Positions 27,730-37,177 of a DNA stretch of 49,512 nucleotides are shown here, piece by piece. Made by a program: the position numbers and the translations under genes. How positions within the stretch are numbered: the stretch's first letter is position 1; every line of letters begins with the position of its first letter. A model generated the notes under the pieces. The model ran no database searches. It was not told the origin of the DNA and was given only the letters and a program-made list of their open reading frames with translations. Source of the stretch: an uncultured Neomegalonema sp. (GTDB lineage Bacteria; Pseudomonadota; Alphaproteobacteria; Rhodobacterales; Rhodobacteraceae); NCBI GenBank assembly GCA_937974055.1, contig CALJIU010000130.1, positions 1 to 49,512 on the forward strand. Reading direction: 5' to 3'.

Positions 27730-29396
27730 GAATCCTCCGGCATATCGGCCAGTTCATGGGGGAAGGGTGCGTTCCGGTACAGGCAGATGCGTACCCAGCG
27801 GTCCGAGCGTGGATCGAAACGGGTTGCCCCGAAGAAAGCCAGCTTGCACCGCAGCATGTCGATGGGCAGCATCGCGCCGTCGATCAGATTGTCCCGTATC
27901 TCGGAATAGGGGCGGCTGGCGGCGGTCTGGATGCGGCGTACCGTATGCCGGTATTGCGGATCGCGCATAAGGAAATCCGCGAGCAGGGTATCGCCGTCGA
28001 CATCATTAAGCGCCGATGCCAAGGCCGCAACGGCGCGCGATATATCGAGCGGTTCTTCCCGTTCGGCCCCCGGTTCCTCGTGTCGTTGGCCCAGCCTTGG
28101 TTCCAGCTTTTCCTCCGATACGTACCAAAAGCGGGCGCAGCGGTCGGCAGGCGTATGGTCGATGGCGGTTGCCCATGCATAATCTCGTGCAATGAGCGCG
28201 CGCAGGGCGTCGACGGTCATCGTGCCCTCGATCCGTGCGGTGGCGGTTTCGTCGGTGGCCATATTGGTGCAGAGGTCATCGACAAGATCGCCATAGGGTT
28301 CGAGGATCAGGGCGGCGAGTTGTTCTTGCCCTTCTATCGAGAGGGCGGTTTCCGACCAGTTCAGCAGCGCATTCCACGGGGAGGGTTGCGATAGCGCATC
28401 GGTGGCGAGGTGAGCCTCCAGCCGTGCGAGGTCGTCGCGTAGGGCGGTCAGCTTCACGGATTGTATCGGATGCTCAGACCGCCAGCCCGCTGCGTTCCGC
28501 ACAGCCCCTGCGACACAATGCATGAAATGCGCGCGTTCGGGTGCGGTGGCGCTTGGTAGGGCGCGCACGCGGGCGATGGCCGTCTCGCGGGCCGTCATCC
28601 ATGCATCCAGCAAAGCGGGGTGGTGGACGAGGAATGGGGCCATGCCGAGGCCGGTCGAATTGCCGATGCCGAGGCGGCGGCGCATATCGGGCGCGATCTG
28701 CGTGGCGCACTCGCCCCCCTTGACCCGCGCCATGTGCTCGACGAGGTCGAGCGAAAAGCTGCGGATAAGCCAAACGGCCAGCATCTCTGCTCGGAATGGC
28801 CCGGACATGACGGTTCGCCCGGCCAGCACCGCCCGGTCCGCCGCCCCGAACTTGCCAGAGCCGTAAACGGCGGTGGTGCGCATCAGGTAGCCGACCGCCT
28901 CGATCTGCTCCTCGTCCGGCTGTTCCCCCGCCGCCAGACGATCCACCACATGCGCCCAGAGGCGGACGGAACGGTTGGCCCGTGATAGCGACAATTCGCG
29001 GTCCGTGATCCGCCCAGCCTCTTGCTTGGGTACGTTACGCGACAGGCGGTCGATATCCTCGGCGGTGGGGGTGCCGTCGAACAGGGCAAAGGTTGCATCC
29101 CATGCGGTGGCGATGACCCGGTCGGATCGCATCTCGTCCGGCAGGTCATGGGCGAAGGCGACGAGCGAGTAGCTGCGCCGTGGTCCCGTTGCGCGGTAGA
29201 CGGCATGGCCGACGCCGGTATCGTCGATGTTCCAGACAGGCCGATCAAAGCGCCAGCCTTCGCGTCGTAGCGAGCGCAAAAGACCGCGCATGAAGCTGAG
29301 TCGCGTCTGGTGTGCGCTGCCCATGCGGGCAAGGCGCATGATTTCCGAAGGGGGGCGCAGGGACGACGTCGTGGGTGCGATATCCGTTTTCATCAT
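27714..29396 (-). CDS. conserved hypothetical protein, 560 aa, coupled to DUF3726
   Basis: Long open frame overlapping the DUF3726 start; no catalytic motif recognised. Confidence 0.75.
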   Translation of the reverse strand: MMKTDIAPTTSSLRPPSEIMRLARMGSAHQTRLSFMRGLLRSLRREGWRFDRPVWNIDDTGVGHAVYRATGPRRSYSLVAFAHDLPDEMRSDRVIATAWDATFALFDGTPTAEDIDRLSRNVPKQEAGRITDRELSLSRANRSVRLWAHVVDRLAAGEQPDEEQIEAVGYLMRTTAVYGSGKFGAADRAVLAGRTVMSGPFRAEMLAVWLIRSFSLDLVEHMARVKGGECATQIAPDMRRRLGIGNSTGLGMAPFLVHHPALLDAWMTARETAIARVRALPSATAPERAHFMHCVAGAVRNAAGWRSEHPIQSVKLTALRDDLARLEAHLATDALSQPSPWNALLNWSETALSIEGQEQLAALILEPYGDLVDDLCTNMATDETATARIEGTMTVDALRALIARDYAWATAIDHTPADRCARFWYVSEEKLEPRLGQRHEEPGAEREEPLDISRAVAALASALNDVDGDTLLADFLMRDPQYRHTVRRIQTAASRPYSEIRDNLIDGAMLPIDMLRCKLAFFGATRFDPRSDRWVRICLYRNAPFPHELADMPEDSWAYP

Positions 29397-29492
29397 GCTA
29401 TTTCGGCACGAAAAACCGCTGCGAGCAAGCTGTCCAGCGACATGAAATGGCGGATTGCGACGGTCCAGACGGCGAAGGCAACGCGAAGGCTT

Positions 29493-30056
29493 TCAGCGCA
29501 AATTCCATCCGGCCAGCACTGTCCGCTGCGGATTATGCCAGATGAGCGCGCGGCTGCCCCATTGAATCTCGAACGTCATGCTTTTTGCCGGGGTCGATCC
29601 GGTGATATGGGCGGCGATGATGCGCAAGGGACCACCATGGGCGACGACCACGAGGGGGGTCTCCTCGACCGTCACCTGCCCCCACCAGTCCAGCACCCGC
29701 GCGGCCATGGCGTTCACCGACTCGCCGTTCGGGGGGATGTAGCCGCCGGTATCCGCCGCCCAAGCGTCGATCTCATCGCGGGGCAGGTCGGTCCATTGCC
29801 GGTTTTCCCAGTCGCCGAAATCCATCTCGATTAGGCGGGGGTCAGCGGCAACGGCGCGGTCCCCGGCCAAGCCGCGCGCCAAGGCCATTGCCCGCCGTTG
29901 GGGCGAACTGACGAAGCGGGCATTGACGGGTATCGCGGGGGCATTGCGGGCGATATCGGCGGCGAGTTGGTCGGGGTGAGCCTCGATATCCGACGATCCG
30001 TAGCAGGTGCCGCTTGATGCGACCGTTTTTGGGTGCCGGATCAGATGGATGTCCAT
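29493..30056 (-). CDS. cobC: histidine phosphatase family protein (alpha-ribazole phosphatase-like)
   Basis: MDIHLIRHPKT RHG-like motif, overlaps cobS; VVAHGGPLRII. Confidence 0.8.
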   Translation of the reverse strand: MDIHLIRHPKTVASSGTCYGSSDIEAHPDQLAADIARNAPAIPVNARFVSSPQRRAMALARGLAGDRAVAADPRLIEMDFGDWENRQWTDLPRDEIDAWAADTGGYIPPNGESVNAMAARVLDWWGQVTVEETPLVVVAHGGPLRIIAAHITGSTPAKSMTFEIQWGSRALIWHNPQRTVLAGWNLR

Positions 30057-30832
30057 GCGGTTGCCCCCACCAGAAACGCGGTTTCGACAGCCTGTTGCTG
30101 TGCGCCCAGCGTGTCGCCCGTCCAGCCGCCCACGCGCGTCTTCATCAGGCGCAGCACCCATAGCATCGCAAGGATTGCCAGCAGCAGCGCGACCGCCGCT
30201 CCGATCAGGCGTTCGGGTCGCTCGACCGCCCCCAGCGCGATCATGGGGATGAGGGCGAGCACCGCAAAGACGCCGACGCGCACCACCTCGCCCCGGACGA
30301 TCACGCGGCTGATGGGGGGCACCTTCGCGTCCTTTTCGTCGCGGGCGTAATTCAGCGCCTTGACGGTCGCGAACAGGTACGCCCGGCTGAGGGCGTGGGC
30401 GGCAATCAGGACCAATGCGCCGTAGATGGGGGGCAGGGTCGCCAGCGCCGCGACCTTCATGCCGATGACGAGGATCAGGGCAATCACGCCGTAAGCCCCG
30501 ATATGGCTGTCCTTCATTATCGCCAGCACGCGCGCCGTATCACGGCCACCGCCGACCCCATCCGTGAAATCGGCCAGCCCGTCCTCGTGCAGCCCGCCGG
30601 TCAGCAAGATGCCGGTGCCGATGGCGACGATGGCGGCGAGTAGGGGGGAGAACAGCAGGCTGGCGACGATATAGGCGAGTCCGCAAATCGCCCCGATGAC
30701 CACCCCGACAAGGGTGAAATAGGGGGCGGCGCGGTCCAGCCGTCCAGCCTCCCACCCCGTCCATGCCGGGGTCGGAAGGCGGGTCAGAAACTGCATGGCG
30801 GAGAAAAACGCCTGTGCCTCACGCATCATCAC
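30041..30832 (-). CDS. cobS: adenosylcobinamide-GDP ribazoletransferase
   Basis: FLTRLPTPAW...TGGLHEDGLADFTDGVGGG. Confidence 0.93.
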   Translation of the reverse strand: MMMREAQAFFSAMQFLTRLPTPAWTGWEAGRLDRAAPYFTLVGVVIGAICGLAYIVASLLFSPLLAAIVAIGTGILLTGGLHEDGLADFTDGVGGGRDTARVLAIMKDSHIGAYGVIALILVIGMKVAALATLPPIYGALVLIAAHALSRAYLFATVKALNYARDEKDAKVPPISRVIVRGEVVRVGVFAVLALIPMIALGAVERPERLIGAAVALLLAILAMLWVLRLMKTRVGGWTGDTLGAQQQAVETAFLVGATAWTSI

Positions 30833-31869
30833 CCTTCGGCCCCCCTTGGATAATCCGCCAGATCGGTCAGAATCGCTGCCGCCGCCCGCACCAGCGGAAT
30901 CGCCAATGCCGCGCCGGAGCCTTCACCGAGGCGCAGGTCAAGATCGAGCAGTGGGTCAGCGTCGAGTGCGTCGAGTATGGCCCTCGCCCCCGGTTCCGCC
31001 GAACGATGGGCGAAGACCATCCGCTCGCGGGCGGCGGGAGCGATGCGACAGGCGGTCAAGGCCGCCGCGCCAGCGATGAAGCCGTCCACGATCACGATAC
31101 GGTCTTCGGCGGCGGCGCCCAGCATGAATCCGGCCATCATCGCAATCTCGAAACCGCCGAATTCGGCCAGCACCCCCAGCGGGTCGGTCGTATCGGTGCG
31201 GGCGGCGGCCTTGGCGAGCGCAGCGCGCTTGCGGGCCAGCCCTTCATCGTCAAGCCCGGCCCCGCGCCCGACCACATCGCCCAACGGTGCGGGGGCGAGG
31301 CGATGGACCAGCAGGCTGGCCGATGCCGTGTTCCCGATACCCATTTCACCGGGGGCGAGGATATCGACGCCCTCGGCCACCGCGTCACGCGCCAGCGCGA
31401 TGCCCCTGTCGAGGGCCGTGCGGCATTGGTCTGCGGTCATGGCCGGTTCGCCGGCGGCATTGCGTGTGCCGGGGGCGATCTTTGCATCCGTCAGGTCGGG
31501 ATGGGCGGGCAGGGGGGAGGCAACGCCCGCATCGACCACCCTCAGTTCTGCGCCCGCGATCCGCGTGAAGGCCGAAATCGTTGCGCCACCCGCGAGGAAA
31601 TTGCTGACCATCGCGGCGGTGACCTCCGGCGGATGCGAGGACACGCCCTCGGCGGTGATGCCATGATCCCCGGCGAAGATGACCGAGCGCGCCTTGCCCA
31701 ATACGGGCCGGTCCTCGCCCCGGATTAGAGCGATCTGCAACGCAAGCGCCTCCAGCCGCCCAAGCGAGCCGACGGGTTTTGCCTTGTCGTCAATCAGGGT
31801 GCGCAGGGCGGATTCGCGGGTGCGGTCGAGGGGGGAAATGTCGATCATTGCAAGTCTCGCAGCCCTCAA
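30829..31869 (-). CDS. cobT: nicotinate-nucleotide--dimethylbenzimidazole phosphoribosyltransferase
   Basis: KPVGSLGRLEALALQIA...FAGDHGITAEGVSSHPPEVTAAMV...GEMGIGNTASASLL. Confidence 0.95.
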   Translation of the reverse strand: MRAARLAMIDISPLDRTRESALRTLIDDKAKPVGSLGRLEALALQIALIRGEDRPVLGKARSVIFAGDHGITAEGVSSHPPEVTAAMVSNFLAGGATISAFTRIAGAELRVVDAGVASPLPAHPDLTDAKIAPGTRNAAGEPAMTADQCRTALDRGIALARDAVAEGVDILAPGEMGIGNTASASLLVHRLAPAPLGDVVGRGAGLDDEGLARKRAALAKAAARTDTTDPLGVLAEFGGFEIAMMAGFMLGAAAEDRIVIVDGFIAGAAALTACRIAPAARERMVFAHRSAEPGARAILDALDADPLLDLDLRLGEGSGAALAIPLVRAAAAILTDLADYPRGAEG

Positions 31870-33239
31870 TTCACATCCACGACCTTACCCGGATTGAGCA
31901 GGTTCTGTGGGTCCAATGCGCGTTTGATTTCACGCATGATATCGTAGCCATCGCCATGTTCGGCGGCCATGTGCTTTATCTTGCCCATACCCACGCCATG
32001 CTCGCCGGTGACGGTGCCGCCCATTTCCAGCGTCCGCTCGGCAATGCGGTGGGCGAGGGCTTCGGCGGCCTTTAGCTCGCTGGCATCTGTCGGGTCGATC
32101 AGGATGGCGAGGTGAAAATTGCCATCGCCGACATGCCCCACCACCGGGGCCATCATGCCGCTTTCGGCAATATCTTTCTTCGTCTCGATAATCGCTTCGG
32201 CCAGCCGTGAAATCGGCACGCAGGCATCGGTGACGTAGCCCTGACAGCCGGGGCGCAGCGCGCGAACGGCGTAATAGGCATCATGCCGCGCCCGCCACAG
32301 CCGGTTGCGGTCTTCGGTTTTTGTGGCCCAGTCGAAATCGCTGCCCCCGTATTCGTGGGCAATCTCGCCAAACCGTTCCGATTGCTCGGCCACCCCGGCA
32401 TCGGTGCCGTGGAATTCGAGGAACAGCGTCGGTTTTTCGGCCAGTGACAGCTTGGAATAGGCGTTCACCGCCTGAATCTGCAATTCATCGAGGAATTCGA
32501 TCCGCGCGACGGGTAGCCCGCTCTGCATCGTCAGGATCACCGCATCGACCGCCCCCTCGACCGTCTCGAAGGTGCATACGCCCGATGCAATGGCTTCCGG
32601 CTGGCCCTGCAAGCGCAACGTCAGTTCGGTGATGATCCCCAGCGTCCCCTCGGACCCGACCAGCAGTTTGGTCAGGTCATACCCGGCTGAGGATTTGCGC
32701 GCCCGTGTGCCGGTGCGGATGATCCGTCCATCGGCCATCACCGCCTCCAGCGCCAACACGTTCTCGCGCATCGTGCCGTAGCGAACGGCGGTCGTGCCCG
32801 ATGCGCGGGTCGCGGCCATGCCGCCCAAGCTGGCATCCGCACCCGGATCGACGGGGAACATCAGGCCGGTATCGCGCAATTCCTCGTTCAGCCGCCGCCG
32901 CGTGACCCCCGGCTGGACCACGACGTCGAGATCCTGTGCGTTGACGGCCAGAATCGCATCCATCTTCGATAGGTCGAGGCTGATGCCGCCTCTCACCGGG
33001 ACGACATGGCCCTCCAGCGAGGTGCCGGTGCCGAAGGGGATGATGGGGCAGCCATCGGCGGCGCAAGTGCGCATGATCGCCGCGACTTCCTCGGTCGAGC
33101 CGGGGAACAGCACGGCATCGGGGCGTATGGGCGTGTGATACGCCTCGCCCTTTGAGTGATAGTCGAGGATCGCGTCGGAGGTGGCGCAGCGGTCGCCGTA
33201 TTCTGCTTTCAGCGTCGCGATGGTGGCGTCGAAGGGCAT
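31866..33239 (-). CDS. FAD-binding oxidoreductase (GlcD/D-lactate dehydrogenase type)
   Basis: PIIPFGTGTSLEGHVVPVRGGISLDLSKM...GSEGTLGIITELTL...GEHGVGMGKIKHM. Confidence 0.92.
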   Translation of the reverse strand: MPFDATIATLKAEYGDRCATSDAILDYHSKGEAYHTPIRPDAVLFPGSTEEVAAIMRTCAADGCPIIPFGTGTSLEGHVVPVRGGISLDLSKMDAILAVNAQDLDVVVQPGVTRRRLNEELRDTGLMFPVDPGADASLGGMAATRASGTTAVRYGTMRENVLALEAVMADGRIIRTGTRARKSSAGYDLTKLLVGSEGTLGIITELTLRLQGQPEAIASGVCTFETVEGAVDAVILTMQSGLPVARIEFLDELQIQAVNAYSKLSLAEKPTLFLEFHGTDAGVAEQSERFGEIAHEYGGSDFDWATKTEDRNRLWRARHDAYYAVRALRPGCQGYVTDACVPISRLAEAIIETKKDIAESGMMAPVVGHVGDGNFHLAILIDPTDASELKAAEALAHRIAERTLEMGGTVTGEHGVGMGKIKHMAAEHGDGYDIMREIKRALDPQNLLNPGKVVDVN

Positions 33240-33248
33240 TGGCTTCTC

Positions 33249-34928
33249 CTATCCTGCTGCTTTGAGCAGGCTTTTTGCTGCATCCTTCGCGGCCTTCGTG
33301 ACGGATTCGCCCGCCAGCATCCGCGCCAATTCGTCCACCCGTTCCGTGCGCGACAGTTCGACGACCTGCGTGCGGGTCATTTCGCCGCCGTCTTCGTCCG
33401 CTTCGACGGATTTCTGGATGCGCCATTGCCGGTCCGCCTCTGCCGCGACCTGTGGGGCGTGGGTGATGACCAGCGTTTGCGTATCCTCGCCCAAGCGGCG
33501 CAGGCGCGCGCCGATGGCCGCCGCCGTTGCACCGCCCACACCCCGGTCGATCTCGTCAAAGATCAGCGTTTTGCCGTCGCCTTTCTGGGCGAGGCAGACC
33601 TTCAGCGCCAGTAGGAAGCGGGACAGTTCGCCGCCCGATGCGATCTTGTCGATGGGGCCGGGGGCGGAACCGGGGTTGGTGGTCACCTCGAAAGCGACAC
33701 GGTCGATACCGTCTGGCCCGCCGCGTTCCGGGTCGCTGTCGACCAAGGTGCGGAAGATGGCGCGTTCCAGCTTGAGCGGGGCCAATTCGCCCACGACCTG
33801 TTTGTCCAGCACGCCCGCCGCTTCCTGCCGTGCCCGGCTGAGAGCCTTGGCCGCGTCGAGGAAGGTTGCATGGGCTGTCGCGACCTCGCCCTCCATCTCG
33901 GTGAGTTTGGTTTCGCCCTGTTCGATGAATTTCAGCTTTTCATCCAGACCGGCGAATAGCTTGGGCAGGTCGGCAACGCCGATGCGATGTTTGCGGGCGA
34001 GGCCGCGCAGGGCGAATAGCCGTTCTTCGGCTTGCTCCAGCCGCATCGGATCGAAGGACAAGGCTTCGGAGGCGCGTTCGACCTCGGATAACGCTTCGGA
34101 GGTTGCGTTCAGCGCGCGACCGATTGCGGCGAGGGCGGCGTCGAGCTTGCCATCGGCCTTCTCGGCGGCCACCTCGATTCGGCGCATGGTGTCACCGATG
34201 GCCATTTCTGCCCCGTGGTTCCCAAGCAGGCCGATAGCTTTCTGCACATCTTCGGCAATGGATTCGGCCCGCTGCATCTGACGACGCTCGGCATCGAGCA
34301 CGTCTTCCTCCCCCTCCTCCGGGGCGAGGGCGGCCAATTCCTCGACGGAATGGCGCACAAATTCGGCATCGCGCTGGGCTTCGGCAACTTCGGCGCGGGT
34401 GGTTTCTAGCCGGGTCGCGTGCTCCCGCCATGCCAAATACAGCGCATTGACCCGCTTATGCTCGCCCTGCAATCCGCCATAGGCATCGAGCAGGCCACGG
34501 TGTCCGGCGGGATCGACCAGCGCCCGGTCGTCGAATTGTCCGTGAATTTCGATCAGACGCGACCCAAGCTCGCGCAGGGTGACGACGCCGACGGGTTTGT
34601 CGTTCACGAAAGCGCGGCTGCGCCCTTCGCGGTTGATGACCCGGCGCACGATCAGCGCGGCATCCTCGAAATCATGCCCCTGCTCGCGCAGCCATTCCCA
34701 GACCGGATGATCGTCATCGAGGTCGAACTCGGCGGTGGCCGATCCCTTCTCTGCCCCGACCCGAACGAGATCGGCATTGGCCCGTGCGCCAAGGGCGGCC
34801 CCCAACGCGTCGAGCAGGATCGATTTACCCGCCCCCGTCTCGCCCGTCATCGCGCCCAATCCAGCGTCGAATTCGAGGTCGAGGGCGTCGATCAGGACGA
34901 TATTGCGGATTGAGAGGCGGCGCAGCAT
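33249..34928 (-). CDS. recN: DNA repair protein RecN
   Basis: MLRRLSIRNIVLIDALDLEFDAGLGAMTGETGAGKSILLDAL...LIFDEIDRGVGG. Confidence 0.96.
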   Translation of the reverse strand: MLRRLSIRNIVLIDALDLEFDAGLGAMTGETGAGKSILLDALGAALGARANADLVRVGAEKGSATAEFDLDDDHPVWEWLREQGHDFEDAALIVRRVINREGRSRAFVNDKPVGVVTLRELGSRLIEIHGQFDDRALVDPAGHRGLLDAYGGLQGEHKRVNALYLAWREHATRLETTRAEVAEAQRDAEFVRHSVEELAALAPEEGEEDVLDAERRQMQRAESIAEDVQKAIGLLGNHGAEMAIGDTMRRIEVAAEKADGKLDAALAAIGRALNATSEALSEVERASEALSFDPMRLEQAEERLFALRGLARKHRIGVADLPKLFAGLDEKLKFIEQGETKLTEMEGEVATAHATFLDAAKALSRARQEAAGVLDKQVVGELAPLKLERAIFRTLVDSDPERGGPDGIDRVAFEVTTNPGSAPGPIDKIASGGELSRFLLALKVCLAQKGDGKTLIFDEIDRGVGGATAAAIGARLRRLGEDTQTLVITHAPQVAAEADRQWRIQKSVEADEDGGEMTRTQVVELSRTERVDELARMLAGESVTKAAKDAAKSLLKAAG

Positions 34929-34944
34929 CGCGCGTGACCCGCGC

Positions 34945-35823
34945 CTAGAGCCAGTCGCCGAGCACGACCTGACGATACATGCGCTTGTACCAAGCGTCGC
35001 TCGAAAGGCCGCCGGTCAGGTTTTCGCCGGTCAGCAGGGCATAGCTGGCCTCATACCACTGCGAGCCGGGGTAGTTATGCCCAAGCACGGCGGCGGCGGA
35101 TTTCGCTTCGTTGGCAAGCCCAAGGGCGAGGTTCGCCTCCACCAAACGGTGCAGGGCCTCTTCGACATGCGAGGTGGTATCGAAGTCGCGTGCGACGGTT
35201 TGAAAGCGGTTGATCGCGCCGATGTACTGGCCGTTCTTGAGGTAGTAGCGCCCGACCGTCATTTCCTTGCCCGCGAGCTGGTCGATGGTCGTGTCGCGCT
35301 TAAGCTGGGCATCCTTGGCGTATTTGCTGTCGGGATGGCGGGCGATCAACTCGTCCAATGCCTGACGCGCCTGCACGGTCATCCCCTGGTCCCGGCCTAC
35401 ATCGACGATCTGTTCATAATAGCTTTGGGCGACGATGTAGCGGGCGTAATCGGTTTGGTCATCGCTGGGGTAGAAGCCGATGAAGCGTTCCGCCGAGAGG
35501 ACGGCCTTGTCGTATTCGCTGGCTTTGTAGGATGCCACGGCAGAGCGCAGCATCGCTTCCTTCGCCACGTCGGAATAGGGATACAGGCGCTCGACCTCGT
35601 CATAGAGGAATGCGGCGGTCTTGTAGTTGCCTTTGCTCTGGTTCGCGCTCGCATCGGCGTAGATATCTTCCGCGCTGCGCGATTCTATGGGTGCATCGCT
35701 GCTGGAGGAGAACAGTGACCCGACCGAAGGGACGTTGCCGCTACATGCGGAAAGGCCCAGCAGCATCGCACTGAGCATGGCGGGCAGTGCGCGGGAAGCG
35801 CGGCGGTTCTCGGCGTCGGACAT
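34945..35823 (-). CDS. bamD: outer membrane assembly lipoprotein BamD
   Basis: Lipobox LLGLSAC; tetratricopeptide-like YDEVERLYPYSDVAKEA; adjacent to recN and lpxC. Confidence 0.93.
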   Translation of the reverse strand: MSDAENRRASRALPAMLSAMLLGLSACSGNVPSVGSLFSSSSDAPIESRSAEDIYADASANQSKGNYKTAAFLYDEVERLYPYSDVAKEAMLRSAVASYKASEYDKAVLSAERFIGFYPSDDQTDYARYIVAQSYYEQIVDVGRDQGMTVQARQALDELIARHPDSKYAKDAQLKRDTTIDQLAGKEMTVGRYYLKNGQYIGAINRFQTVARDFDTTSHVEEALHRLVEANLALGLANEAKSAAAVLGHNYPGSQWYEASYALLTGENLTGGLSSDAWYKRMYRQVVLGDWL

Positions 35824-35960
35824 TCGTCACCCAATCTTCGTTGGCGGCGCGCGATTACGCGCCCGGTATCTCTCGCGATGATAGCGCAGTCTGGTAACGC
35901 TATGAAGCCGCTTTTCAGGGAATGTCAAGACGCCGAACGTCATTGGTAAGAAACGTGAAC

Positions 35961-35992
35961 AAAAAAGCGCCCGCGACTGTGCCGCGAGCGCT
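35961..35992 (-). terminator. rho-independent terminator downstream of lpxC
   Basis: On minus: agcgctcgcg-gcacagt-cgcgggcgct followed by TTTTT; one mismatch in stem. Confidence 0.8.
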
Positions 35993-36030
35993 GGTTTCGA
36001 TGGGCCGTAATTCCCGTTCGCCTTGGCGTG

Positions 36031-36951
36031 TTACGCGCAGGCTAGATTGGCAGGCTGTTCGTGTATTTCGTAGTCAGGTGCGATGGCACCCCGGTCTTCG
36101 ATTTCCTCGTAGCGCCATGCGGTCGGGTCGGCGAACAGGGCATGGAGCAGGCGATTGGTCATGTCGTGACCCGCGCGCACGCCGCGATACCGCCCGATGA
36201 TGGGAACACCGGCAAGGGCGAGATCACCGACAGCATCGAGCATCTTGTGGCGAACGAACTCATCGCGATGCCGCAAACCGCCGCGATTCAGCACCCGGCC
36301 TGCATCCACGACGATAGCATTCTGTAGCGTGCCGCCGCGTGCGAAGCCGATCTTGCGCAGCGCCTCGACGTCACCGAGGGTGCAGAACGTGCGGGCGTTG
36401 GCATAGCTGCGCACGAAAGCGTCGCCCGTGAAACGCTCGAAGCGATGCTGCTTGCCGATGGCGGAATCAGCGAAGTCGATATCGTATTCGATCTCGAACT
36501 GATCGGTCGGCAGAAGTTCGGCAGTCTTATCGTTCAGCGTGATGCTGACCGGCTTAAGGATGCGAATGACGCGCAGCGGTTCATCCTGCTCGACCGTACC
36601 GGCGGCGAGCAGAGCCTCGATGAAGGGGGCCGCGCTGCCGTCCATGATCGGCACTTCGGGACCATCTACCTCGACCAGCGCGTTATCGATGCCGCATCCG
36701 GCCAGTGCGGCCATGAGATGTTCGATCGTCGATACCTTCACCCCGTCATCATTGCCGATGCAGGTGCAAAGCGCTGTGTCTGTCACCGCGTCGAAGCGAG
36801 CGTCGATCATGTTGTCGCGGTCTTCGATATCTATACGGACAAACCGGACACCGGTATTGCAGGCCGCCGGCATAATCGTCGCCGTCGCGGCATGGCCGCT
36901 GTGAACGCCGATTCCGGAAAGGCGGATCTTGCGGGCCAGAGTGCGCTGCAT
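36031..36951 (-). CDS. lpxC: UDP-3-O-acyl-N-acetylglucosamine deacetylase
   Basis: MQRTLARKIRLSGIGVHSGH...STIEHLMAALAGCGIDNALVEVDGPEVPIMDGSA...RHKMLDAVGDLAL. Confidence 0.96.
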   Translation of the reverse strand: MQRTLARKIRLSGIGVHSGHAATATIMPAACNTGVRFVRIDIEDRDNMIDARFDAVTDTALCTCIGNDDGVKVSTIEHLMAALAGCGIDNALVEVDGPEVPIMDGSAAPFIEALLAAGTVEQDEPLRVIRILKPVSITLNDKTAELLPTDQFEIEYDIDFADSAIGKQHRFERFTGDAFVRSYANARTFCTLGDVEALRKIGFARGGTLQNAIVVDAGRVLNRGGLRHRDEFVRHKMLDAVGDLALAGVPIIGRYRGVRAGHDMTNRLLHALFADPTAWRYEEIEDRGAIAPDYEIHEQPANLACA

Positions 36952-37118
36952 GGAAAACCTCGTAGACGAAAGAAGACGACGATGAAGTAGCAGCGTATAC
37001 AGCGCACTACAATTCAAGCTTTATGTCAGTTTGCAACACAATGTAGAGGAAACAATAAAGTCGGGAACATAATACTTGACAGTTCGTTAATGTTCTCATT
37101 CTCGGAACAAATAAGAAA

Positions 37119-37142
37119 GAGGCGGAGCTTATGCCCCGCCTC
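37119..37142 (-). terminator. terminator downstream of ftsZ
   Basis: gaggcgg...ccgcctc stem followed on minus by tttcttattt. Confidence 0.65.
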
Positions 37143-37177
37143 CTTATTCTTACATTCTAGTTCTGCTTATCGTCGGG

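Noticed and set aside
33181-34281. 366-aa plus-strand ORF opposite recN
   Set aside because: Ser/Arg/Ala-rich mirror frame of an unmistakable RecN.
37082-37095. Possible second LexA box near the ftsZ/lpxC gap (gttcgttaatgttc)
   Set aside because: Spacing is N6, not the N7 required by the alphaproteobacterial consensus.
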